A stretch of DNA of 13,236 nucleotides, taken from NCBI GenBank assembly GCA_902496005.1, contig CABUZI010000047.1, forward strand, positions 1 to 13,236, read 5' to 3'. The notes below the pieces were generated by a model. That model did no database searches, had not been told where the DNA came from, and saw only the letters and a list, made by a program, of their open reading frames with translations. The position numbers and the translations under genes are program-made. This document shows, piece after piece, positions 7,120 through 13,218 of this stretch (positions are counted from its first letter, which is position 1; every line of letters starts with the position of its first letter). Source of the DNA: an uncultured Collinsella sp. (GTDB lineage Bacteria > Actinomycetota > Coriobacteriia > Coriobacteriales > Coriobacteriaceae).

Positions 7120-7382
7120 TAGGCGATCTCGGTGCGAGCGGCCTCGATAGCGCGTGTAAGCTGGTCGGCGCAGGAGGTCTTTTTCATACCGCAGGTATTA
7201 CCGGCGAGAACCTCGATTACGCGATCGGCAGGAGCGCCCTCGACCAGCTTGGAGATAGCCTTGAGATTGCCGTCGCAGCCGCCGGTAAATTCAACGCCCA
7301 TCACCTTGTTGCCGTCATCGGAAAGGTCAAGGTGAATATTGCGAGCACACACGCCCTGAGGCTTGTAATCAAACGAAATCAT
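7119..7382 (-). CDS. Small four-cysteine TSCPD-domain protein (TIGR03905-like)
   Basis: An 87-aa cytosolic protein resembling the stand-alone TSCPD family, a domain also found at the C-terminus of B12-dependent ribonucleotide reductases, where cysteines bind a metal such as zinc. Visible features: GVCARN (Cys12), EFTGGCDGNL (Cys36), GNTCGMKKTSCADQL (Cys64 and Cys71). The signature TSCPD reads TSCAD here. The spacing of the four cysteines is compatible with one metal site. It is not fused to a reductase and no reductase gene is nearby, so a direct role in deoxyribonucleotide synthesis is not supported. The ATG has AGGGG six bases upstream. It is the first gene of a two-gene unit with the Tat lipoprotein, overlapping it by one base. 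Function of the stand-alone family is not established to my knowledge. Confidence 0.85.
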   Translation of the reverse strand: MISFDYKPQGVCARNIHLDLSDDGNKVMGVEFTGGCDGNLKAISKLVEGAPADRVIEVLAGNTCGMKKTSCADQLTRAIEAARTEIA

Positions 7383-7414
7383 GCGATCCCCTCTCAGAAT
7401 GTTATTCGAGACGA

Positions 7415-7443
7415 CTATTATCCCCGTCTTTCCCTAAATGCAA
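7415..7443 (-). promoter_or_regulatory. Possible promoter for the TSCPD-lipoprotein unit
   Basis: On the minus strand TTGCAT (7443-7438) is followed after 15 bp by GATAAT (7422-7417), which matches the -10 consensus at five of six bases but with short spacing. Counting 17 bp lands on TAATAG, a poorer box. The site lies just beyond the purB terminator-like hairpin and 33 nt before the start codon, which is where a promoter is expected. Confidence 0.33.
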
Positions 7444-7446
7444 CGA

Positions 7447-7484
7447 GGCGCTTTGCCGGCAACACACATTACCAGCAAAGCGCC
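7447..7484 (-). terminator. Strong hairpin after purB, probable terminator
   Basis: GGCGCTTTGCCGG (7447-7459) pairs with CCAGCAAAGCGCC (7472-7484) over 13 bp with one wobble, closing a 12-nt loop. It starts 27 nt after the purB stop. On the minus strand it is followed by TCGTTGCATTT rather than a clean T-run, so termination may be incomplete. Confidence 0.6.
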
Positions 7485-7510
7485 CTAAAAAGCTAACGTT
7501 ATGCCCGAAC

Positions 7511-8857
7511 CTACTCGAAGCTCAGCTGCTCCAGACGATCAAAGACCGTGTCGATACGGGTGAGGAAGTCCCACGGATCAAAGATCTCGTCGAGCTTTTC
7601 CTGGCTGACGGTGCAGCGCGGGTCAGCCTCGAGACGCTCCTTAAAGGTAGGGCCGGAGACACAATCCTGTACCTCGTGCCAGGTTGCCATGGCGTTCTCC
7701 TGCACAATGGCGTACGCGTCCTCGCGGGTGATGCCCGTGTCGACGAGGGCGAGCAGCACCTTGGAGGAGAAGATGAGGCCGCGGGTCTTATTGAGGTTGG
7801 CCATCATGCGGGCAGGGTACAGCTGCAGGCCGTCGATAACGCGAATGAGGCACTGGAACATGTGGTCGAGCGCGATGAAGCTATCGGCCTGGGCGACGCG
7901 CTCGGCAGAGGAGTGCGAAATGTCACGCTCGTGCCACAGGGCGACGTTGTCGAAGGCAACCTGCGCGTTGGCCTTCACGACGCGCGACAGGCCGCAGACC
8001 TTCTCCATGGTGATGGGGTTGCGCTTGTGTGGCATGGCTGAGCTGCCCTTTTGGCCCTTACGGAACGGCTCCTCGGCCTCGAGCGTATCAGTCTTCTGCA
8101 GATTGCGAACCTCGGTAGCGATGCGCTCGCAGGTGGCCGCAGTGGTGGCAAGAACGCCGGCGAGATAGGCGTGATGGTCGCGGCTGATAACCTGCGTGGA
8201 CAGCGGGTCGTGAACCAGGCCCAGGTGCTCGCAGACGTACTCCTCGACGAACGGCTCGATGGAGCTGTACGTGCCGACAGCGCCCGAGATAGCACCGAAG
8301 GCAACGTTCTTGCGGGCGTCCTCAAGACGATCCAGATCGCGCTTGAGCTCCCAGGCCCAAGAGCCAAACTTCATGCCAAAGGTCATCGGCTCGGCATGGA
8401 TGCCATGAGTACGGCCGGCGCAGAGCGTGTTGCGCTCCTCGAAGGCACGACGCTTGCAAATCTCGCCGAGCTTCTTGACATCCTCGATGATCAGGTCGCA
8501 GGCCTGGGTGAGCTGGTAGCACAGGGCCGTGTCGCCCAGATCGGAGCTGGTCATGCCATAGTGAACCCAGCGGCTGGGCTTGGGGTCGCCCTCGGGAACA
8601 TCGGCATCGATGTATTCCTTCATGTTGGTCAGAAAGGCAATGACGTCATGGCGCGTGACTTCCTCGATCTCATCGACCTTCGCCTTCTCAAAGTTGGCAT
8701 GGTCGCGGATCCACTGGGCCTCGTCTTTGGAAATACCGATCTTGCCGAGCTCCGCCTGGGCCTCGCAGGCCAGAACCTCGATCTCCTGCCAAATGGCGTA
8801 CTTGTTCTCGAGGGAGAAGATGTGTCCCATCTCCGGGCGGGTATAGCGATCGATCAT
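7511..8857 (-). CDS. purB: Adenylosuccinate lyase
   Basis: Catalyses two fumarate-releasing steps: SAICAR to AICAR in IMP synthesis, directly after PurC, and adenylosuccinate to AMP. The 448-aa protein belongs to the fumarase/aspartase superfamily. Visible signatures: MIDRYTRPEM at the N-terminus (typical of PurB), TRHDVIAF (His70), HYGMTSSDLGDTA (substrate-binding region), GRTHGIHAEPMTFG (catalytic His region, 148-161), and the superfamily signature GSSAMPHKRNP (271-281) carrying the catalytic serine loop, then ERDISHSSAERV. The longest frame opens at a codon at 8923, but that adds 22 unrelated residues and no ribosome binding site; the ATG at 8857 has AAGGAG five bases upstream. It is a single-gene unit, followed by a strong hairpin. 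It is separated from purC by the regulatory and lipoprotein genes, so the two pur genes are not one operon here. Confidence 0.97.
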   Translation of the reverse strand: MIDRYTRPEMGHIFSLENKYAIWQEIEVLACEAQAELGKIGISKDEAQWIRDHANFEKAKVDEIEEVTRHDVIAFLTNMKEYIDADVPEGDPKPSRWVHYGMTSSDLGDTALCYQLTQACDLIIEDVKKLGEICKRRAFEERNTLCAGRTHGIHAEPMTFGMKFGSWAWELKRDLDRLEDARKNVAFGAISGAVGTYSSIEPFVEEYVCEHLGLVHDPLSTQVISRDHHAYLAGVLATTAATCERIATEVRNLQKTDTLEAEEPFRKGQKGSSAMPHKRNPITMEKVCGLSRVVKANAQVAFDNVALWHERDISHSSAERVAQADSFIALDHMFQCLIRVIDGLQLYPARMMANLNKTRGLIFSSKVLLALVDTGITREDAYAIVQENAMATWHEVQDCVSGPTFKERLEADPRCTVSQEKLDEIFDPWDFLTRIDTVFDRLEQLSFE

Positions 8858-8901
8858 AGCGGCTCCTTTTTGGTTATTGGCACGTTGGTCGTAACCCAAC
8901 C

Positions 8902-8907
8902 ATTGTA
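8902..8907 (-). promoter_or_regulatory. Possible -10 box of the purB promoter
   Basis: TACAAT on the minus strand, 44 nt before the purB start codon. No good -35 box lies at 16-18 bp (the 17-bp position reads CCCATA); TTGCAC is present but only 10 bp away. No riboswitch or PurR-box-like pair is apparent in this leader. Confidence 0.33.
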
Positions 8908-8959
8908 CCGTGCGCAGGTGCAAGTATGGGCAGTAGGCATTAACCTAACATTTTGGAAT

Positions 8960-9090
8960 TGGAGCGACCATGAGGACGTCTGCGCATTTGCTTCGCAAAT
9001 ACGCACCGGCTGCGGTCGGCAGACCCGGTCCGCGCACACGCACGGGCACAGCGGGTTGGACCCGACGTTCCCGAGGTCCCCCGTACTCGA
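8960..9090 (-). repeat. tRNA-Gly-end repeat, unit A (degenerate)
   Basis: The first 18 nt (8960-8977, plus-strand reading) match the tRNA-Gly 3' end at the flanks, TGGAGCG and GGAC, with a diverged centre of the same length. It is followed by GTCTGCG, the 17-nt palindromic CATTTGCTTCGCAAATA, and CGCACCGGCTGCGG (9002-9015). The remainder, to 9090, is less conserved but ends in a CCCGAG...CTCG element that precedes unit B. The offset to unit B is 131 bp at both landmarks. Confidence 0.65.
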
Positions 9091-9220
9091 TGGAGCGGGC
9101 AACGGGACATCCGCGCGCCCGCGTCGCGGACGCGCACCGGCTGCGGCGATCTCCTCGGATTCACGGAGACGATGGGGAAAACTTTGTTGAATTGGCCGTC
9201 CCGAGTTCTCCCGCGCTCGG
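9091..9220 (-). repeat. tRNA-Gly-end repeat, unit B
   Basis: Begins with TGGAGCGGGCAACGGGAC (9091-9108), an exact 18-nt copy of the 3' end of the tRNA-Gly gene including CCA (minus-strand sense). It continues with ATCCGCG, a 17-nt palindromic segment of different sequence from units A and C (CGCCCGCGTCGCGGACG), and CGCACCGGCTGCGG (9133-9146). Just before the unit, CGAG-(10 nt)-CTCG (9072-9089) forms a small stem also seen before unit C. The offset to unit C is exactly 130 bp at both landmarks. Confidence 0.8.
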
Positions 9221-9276
9221 TGGAGCGGGCAACGGGACGTCCGCGTATTTGCTTCGCAAATCCGCACCGGCTGCGG
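9221..9276 (-). repeat. tRNA-Gly-end repeat, unit C (conserved core only)
   Basis: Begins with a second exact copy of TGGAGCGGGCAACGGGAC (9221-9238), then GTCCGCG, the palindromic 17-mer TATTTGCTTCGCAAATC, and CGCACCGGCTGCGG (9263-9276). After 9276 the sequence no longer matches the long tails of units A and B. The intact tRNA-Gly copy of the 18-mer follows 191 bp further on. Confidence 0.8.
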
Positions 9277-9305
9277 CCGCCTATCGGCGACCTTGCCTGC
9301 TCGCT

Positions 9306-9324
9306 ATAAACGCTTCGCGTTTAT
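9306..9324. repeat. Perfect TTC-loop hairpin
   Basis: ATAAACGC-TTC-GCGTTTAT, an 8-bp perfect stem with a 3-nt loop. It has the same stem-GC-TTC-GC-stem design as the hairpins in repeat units A and C but a different stem sequence. No T-run follows on either strand. Confidence 0.6.
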
Positions 9325-9342
9325 TTAACGCTCGCACCCTGT

Positions 9343-9357
9343 CGGGTTCGAGTCCCG
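9343..9357 (+). repeat. Inverted copy of the tRNA-Gly T-arm
   Basis: CGGGTTCGAGTCCCG on the plus strand is identical over 15 nt to the T-arm of tRNA-Gly on the minus strand (9424-9438). No acceptor, D-arm or anticodon arm can be built around it on the plus strand, so it is a fragment rather than a tRNA gene. Confidence 0.6.
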
Positions 9358-9368
9358 GCACTTTATTG

Positions 9369-9401
9369 AAAAAGGCACGGTAACGAAACGTTACCGTGCC
9401 T
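9369..9401 (-). terminator. Intrinsic terminator of tRNA-Gly
   Basis: On the minus strand AGGCACGGTAACG pairs perfectly with CGTTACCGTGCCT (13 bp) around a TTT loop, followed by TTTTTC. It begins 11 nt past the tRNA-Gly 3' end. Confidence 0.92.
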
Positions 9402-9411
9402 GAAATTCGAA

Positions 9412-9486
9412 TGGAGCGGGCAACGGGACTCGAACCCGCGAGTGTCAGCTTGGGAAGCTGATGCCTTACCACTTGGCGATGCCCGC
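9412..9486 (-). tRNA. tRNA-Gly (anticodon CCC)
   Basis: A 75-nt cloverleaf on the minus strand including an encoded CCA. The acceptor stem GCGGGCA pairs with TGCCCGC, discriminator T; the anticodon stem TCAGC/GCTGA closes the loop TTCCCAA, giving anticodon CCC (glycine); the T-arm is GCGGG-TTCGAGT-CCCGT. Its last 18 nt recur twice exactly and once degenerately in the region downstream. Confidence 0.96.
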
Positions 9487-9499
9487 TTGTGTGTTGGCT

Positions 9500-9529
9500 A
9501 GTATAACGCGGTTGTCTTGTTCGATACAA
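9500..9529 (-). promoter_or_regulatory. Predicted promoter for tRNA-Gly
   Basis: On the minus strand TTGTAT (9529-9524) and TATACT (9505-9500) are 18 bp apart, with the -10 box ending 13 nt before the tRNA 5' end. A small inverted repeat, CTTGT-TCGAT-ACAAG, overlaps the -35 region. Confidence 0.5.
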
Positions 9530-9783
9530 GGGTGGCGATGCTTGTTTTAGCTGTGGAGATTCGTTTGAAAATCGCGTCAATTGTGGAGACGAGGACCTTT
9601 AACCTCCTGTTCTCCCTATCTTCTACCTGCACTTTTGCTTGATTGTTGTATTTGAGCTCAATTTGTCAGGAATTGGGCAAGCTTTTGGTCAGGCTCCGGT
9701 ACTTACCCGCATGAACCTCGGGGGTAGCCTCATCCTACGCGTCGCAGCCTCCCCGTGCGGCGCACGAGGGATAAGGAGCAGCC
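9530..9783 (+). promoter_or_regulatory. Leader region of the adhesin gene
   Basis: About 250 bp without a gene, noticeably AT-richer than its surroundings in 9540-9690. I find no promoter pair I trust. It contains a 10-bp palindrome TTGAGCTCAA (9652-9661), a possible operator. A stem CGTGC-GGC-GCACG (9754-9766), extendable by two G-C pairs past a mismatch, may pair alternatively through CCTCGGGGG (9716-9724) with CCCC (9751-9754) and CGAGG (9765-9769). These structures end just before the ribosome binding site AAGGAG (9773-9778), which is five bases from the ATG, so they could influence translation. No phase-variable homopolymer longer than five G is present. Confidence 0.45.
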
Positions 9784-12700
9784 ATGTCCAACGCACCCAC
9801 GCACTCTGTCCACAGCGCAATCGCAACAGGTCCGCTGCTCCTGCTCCTCTTCCTGCTTTTCGGCTGCCTGGCACCAGGAGCCGCATTTGCCGTCGATGGC
9901 TACGACCAGCTCGGCTTCCGCACTATTAGCGATGATTGTGGGCCCTTCTTCATCGGCAAGTATGAAGCTCAAGACACCTCGATTGCCTACTGCATGAACC
10001 AGGAGCGCCCCGGCCCCACCAAACCGGGCGGCCCATGGCTCAACTTTGATCAAGGCTGGGTGTGGCTCGACGACGAGTTCGCGGCAATCGTTTGTCACGG
10101 ATATCCCACCACCACGTCGTTTGGCGGTTACCATCTTTCACCCGATCGCGCCCGCGCCGCCACCCAGCTTGCCGTATGGATGCTCAACGGCACTACCCAT
10201 GTCGACGGCACCTACTCCTACACGACCGCTCAGGGTAAAACCAAGAGCGGACACTTTACCGCCGACAATGAAGTCGTGGCGGCTGCGCGGTGGCTCCACG
10301 ACAGCGCAAAATCAGGAAGCATCAAAGCCGCTCCGCACCGCGCGCGACGCTATCTAGGGGCCGTATCGGGCGGCAGCAAACGTCAAGACATGCTCTATGT
10401 ACTGCCGGCGGTCTCTGTTTCCTTCCAAAAGCAGTCTGCTGACACCGTTATTACCAGCGGAAACAATACCTATCAGTTTACCGGGGCAACATTCGATATT
10501 TTTGAGAGCGCCAGCGGCGCGCGTGTCGGCACCATCAAGATGGACAGCAACGGTCGAGCGCAAGCAACACTTCTGCCCGACACGGCATACTACCTAGTTG
10601 AAACGAAGGCGCCGGCCGGCTATGTCCCCCGCCACGATCGTATTGCCTTTACCACGGGGAATGACGGCGGGCGGGTCGCCATTGATGAACAGCCCGGCAC
10701 CATCAACCTGCGTATCGTAAAACTCGATGCCGCGACGAATGCCGGCCCCCAGGTGGGATCTTCACTCGCAGGAGCAGAGTTCACGTGTGTGTCGCAATCA
10801 ACCCCTGGATGGGCGCAAATTCTCACGACTGACGAAAGCGGTCGGGCTACCCTCGTCGATGTCCCCTTAGGAACCTTTACCATCTACGAATCAAAAGCCC
10901 CCGAGGGCTACCTGCCATCCAACGACAGCTGGAACTATACCGTTGGAGCCGACCAGCTCGGCGATTCAGGCGTAGTCGAGATCGAATCTCGCATTTCCGA
11001 TATCCCCATTGCGTTTGACCTTGAGATTTCCAAATTCAAGGATTACGGCAATAGCGACCAATCCGGCCTGGAGCAGCCGGCGGGTGGTGTTGTCTTTGAA
11101 GTTGTCAGCAACAGCTCTCAGCAGGTTGTTGGCACATTGACCACAAACATCTATGGCTTTGCCTCCACCAAAGATCAGCCCGAAGCATGGTTCGGCACAG
11201 GCAAGCGACCCGCCGGTGTCCACGGAGCCGTCCCATACGACCGTGCCGGCTACACGATTCGCGAGGTTCCGGAAACCGTCCCCGAGGGTTTTAAACGTGC
11301 AGGGGAATGGACCGTCGGGGCCAATCAGATTTCCAACGGCGCCGAGCTTCAATATATCGTGGACAACCACGCTCTGTCGACGCATCTCCAGATTGTAAAA
11401 CGCGATGCCCAAACAGGCGCTTCTGTTCCACTAGCCGGATTCACCTTCCAACTCCTCGACAGCAATCACGAACCTGTCTCACAAACTTGCTGGTATCCAG
11501 CACATAACGTAATGGACACCTTTACGACTGACGCGACCGGGACCGTCACACTGCCCGAATCGCTCGTGCCGGGCACCTATTATGTACGCGAAGCCTCGGC
11601 CAAAGAGCCCTATCTTGTCGGCGAAGAGATCGAGGTAAACATACCCGCCGACATGAACCTAACGCCCGTTGTAATCGCCTCGTATTATGACCACGCCGCG
11701 ACCGGAAACATCAGGATCGTTAAAACCGATGCCGTAGACGGCAGCAGCCTCGCGGGCGCCGTCTTTGAGATCCGTGCCTCGGGTGATATCGTGCGCCCCG
11801 ACGGTAGCATTGCCGCGCTCGACGGTGAGACTGTCGCTGCCGTCACGACGGATGAAACTGGAGAAGCACGCGCGGACGACCTCCCGCTGGGATCTGGCAC
11901 CGCACGCTACGAGGTTGTCGAGACTCAAGCGCCGGCAGGCTTCTTACTCGATCGGACATCCCATATTGTCGACCTTACTTATGCCGACCAGAAAACACCC
12001 GTTGTAGAAGCACGGCTTAACGTATCCGACGATTACACCAAGGTAGATATCTCCAAGGTCGATGCAAGCGGCGAGCAGGAAGTGGAAGGCGCACAGCTCA
12101 CCTTATATGGTCCCGATAAAACCGAAATAGACTCCTGGACCTCATCCGACAAGCCACACCGCGTCGAACATCTTGCACCCGGCACCTACTCGTTGCGCGA
12201 AATGATGTCTCCGCGGACCTATGACCTTGCCGAGGAGATAACGTTTGAAATAAAAGATACGGGAGAAGTCCAATCCGTCGCGATGAAGGATGCGCCCATC
12301 GAGATCAAGGGGCAGGTCGACAAGCGTCAGGAACTTGTCCAACCTATCGAAAAGGGCCTGTTGGCTAACGGCGATGGTAAAAACCGCGCCACGACGCAAA
12401 CCAATAGTGATGGGCTTTTCTCCTATACCATCGATGCTCGAAACGATTCCGCTACTTGGGTTGATGAGTTTACGATTACCGATGATCTTGAGTGCGCCAA
12501 AGACGGCACGGCGAGATTCATCTCAATCGAAACCCCCGTCGCCATCGGCGACCTCAACGGTCTGTGCAACGTGTGGTATCGCACGACGCCGTTGGACTCG
12601 ACAGACGTCGATGAACCGGCGAACGCGACACTTGACGATGGACACGAAAATCCTTGGCTTGAGTCCGACGAAGTAAAAGAGAGCCTTGGTGAGGACTGTC

Positions 12701-13215
12701 GCCTCGTCGATTACGACGGCTGGCGCCTCTGGAAGGCGGATGTCTCGACCACGGAATCCACCACACTCGAGGCGGAAGAGCTCGACCTTACACCCAATAC
12801 CGTCGTAACGGGCATTCGAATTGAATACGGTGCGGTAGCCGCCGACTTTACGACTCGAAGCGATGCGGATTCTTGGACCCGCGATGATCTCAAAGATGAG
12901 CACGACGACCTTGACGATGCCAAAGCAATCCTTGGCACAGACGCTCGGGGCGCAATCGTGCACATGCAGGCGACGTCGGCTTATACGCCCCAAACCGCAC
13001 TCACCAACAGCGCACGCGTCGATCTTTGCCGCAACGGCGGCGGCGATAAACTTGAGTCACATGACGAGGACCGTGTCATTCAACGCTGTACCCTACCGCA
13101 GGACCTACCGGCAACAGGATCAGTTCCCATCGCCGCTTGCATCACCGCGCTCCTGACCTCGGGTGCCGCAGCCCTATGGTTCGCTCGCCTTAGGTCGACC
13201 CCAAAGAAGCGCTAG
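9784..13215 (+). CDS. Cell-wall-anchored thioester-domain adhesin with SpaA/CnaB-like repeats (LPXTG)
   Basis: A 1143-aa surface adhesin. In order: a signal peptide (1-36, hydrophobic run LLLLLFLLFGCL, likely cleavage after AFA); a thioester domain (about 40-205) with Cys70 in AYCMN and Gln128 in ATQLAVW, the pair that forms an internal Cys-Gln thioester in TED adhesins and can bond covalently to host amines; then six SpaA/CnaB-like repeats. Candidate isopeptide lysines are 216, 313, 417, 539, 647 and 758, and catalytic glutamates 273, 369, 494, 603, 713 and 806, in motifs such as VETKAPAGY and YESKAPEGY. Next is a C-terminal domain (about 840-1085) with a WVDEFTITD motif that I cannot name surely. 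LPATG (1108-1112), a membrane helix (1114-1134) and a basic tail (RSTPKKR) complete the sorting signal. The ATG has AAGGAG five bases upstream. No sortase gene is in view. Whether it is a pilus tip or a stand-alone adhesin is undecided. Confidence 0.95.
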   Translation: MSNAPTHSVHSAIATGPLLLLLFLLFGCLAPGAAFAVDGYDQLGFRTISDDCGPFFIGKYEAQDTSIAYCMNQERPGPTKPGGPWLNFDQGWVWLDDEFAAIVCHGYPTTTSFGGYHLSPDRARAATQLAVWMLNGTTHVDGTYSYTTAQGKTKSGHFTADNEVVAAARWLHDSAKSGSIKAAPHRARRYLGAVSGGSKRQDMLYVLPAVSVSFQKQSADTVITSGNNTYQFTGATFDIFESASGARVGTIKMDSNGRAQATLLPDTAYYLVETKAPAGYVPRHDRIAFTTGNDGGRVAIDEQPGTINLRIVKLDAATNAGPQVGSSLAGAEFTCVSQSTPGWAQILTTDESGRATLVDVPLGTFTIYESKAPEGYLPSNDSWNYTVGADQLGDSGVVEIESRISDIPIAFDLEISKFKDYGNSDQSGLEQPAGGVVFEVVSNSSQQVVGTLTTNIYGFASTKDQPEAWFGTGKRPAGVHGAVPYDRAGYTIREVPETVPEGFKRAGEWTVGANQISNGAELQYIVDNHALSTHLQIVKRDAQTGASVPLAGFTFQLLDSNHEPVSQTCWYPAHNVMDTFTTDATGTVTLPESLVPGTYYVREASAKEPYLVGEEIEVNIPADMNLTPVVIASYYDHAATGNIRIVKTDAVDGSSLAGAVFEIRASGDIVRPDGSIAALDGETVAAVTTDETGEARADDLPLGSGTARYEVVETQAPAGFLLDRTSHIVDLTYADQKTPVVEARLNVSDDYTKVDISKVDASGEQEVEGAQLTLYGPDKTEIDSWTSSDKPHRVEHLAPGTYSLREMMSPRTYDLAEEITFEIKDTGEVQSVAMKDAPIEIKGQVDKRQELVQPIEKGLLANGDGKNRATTQTNSDGLFSYTIDARNDSATWVDEFTITDDLECAKDGTARFISIETPVAIGDLNGLCNVWYRTTPLDSTDVDEPANATLDDGHENPWLESDEVKESLGEDCRLVDYDGWRLWKADVSTTESTTLEAEELDLTPNTVVTGIRIEYGAVAADFTTRSDADSWTRDDLKDEHDDLDDAKAILGTDARGAIVHMQATSAYTPQTALTNSARVDLCRNGGGDKLESHDEDRVIQRCTLPQDLPATGSVPIAACITALLTSGAAALWFARLRSTPKKR

Positions 13216-13218
13216 CGC

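Larger units (their letters stand above)
8941..9368. other. Structured non-coding region between purB and tRNA-Gly
   Basis: About 430 bp without a credible gene. The open frames crossing it follow GC-rich repeat sequence in several registers and lack ribosome binding sites. It contains three tandem units of about 130 bp derived in part from the tRNA-Gly 3' end (listed separately), a TTC-loop hairpin at 9306-9324 and an inverted T-arm copy at 9343-9357. It lies downstream of the tRNA-Gly terminator, so it is not obviously part of that transcript. Confidence 0.75.

Noticed and set aside
8051..9190. 379-aa plus-strand open frame opposite purB
   Set aside because: Antisense shadow of purB that then runs through the tRNA-derived repeats; no family features.
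8960..9276. CRISPR-like array
   Set aside because: Only three units with imperfect, long repeats at about 130-bp period, no short unique spacers and no cas genes; the repeat is explained by the tRNA-Gly 3' end.
9300..9370. Complete plus-strand tRNA around the T-arm-like sequence
   Set aside because: No matching acceptor, D-arm or anticodon arm can be assembled upstream; only the T-arm is tRNA-like.
9281..9580. Minus-strand 99-aa frame across tRNA-Gly
   Set aside because: Overlaps a certain tRNA, its terminator and promoter; no ribosome binding site or recognisable product.
9700..9783. Possible riboswitch (cyclic-di-GMP or cobalamin type) before the adhesin
   Set aside because: The GGGGTAGCC run is suggestive, but the conserved core sequences of those classes are absent.
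9784..9900. Phase-variable expression by a homopolymer tract at the adhesin start
   Set aside because: The longest run near the start is five G in the leader; no slippery tract or short tandem repeat is present in the signal-peptide coding region.
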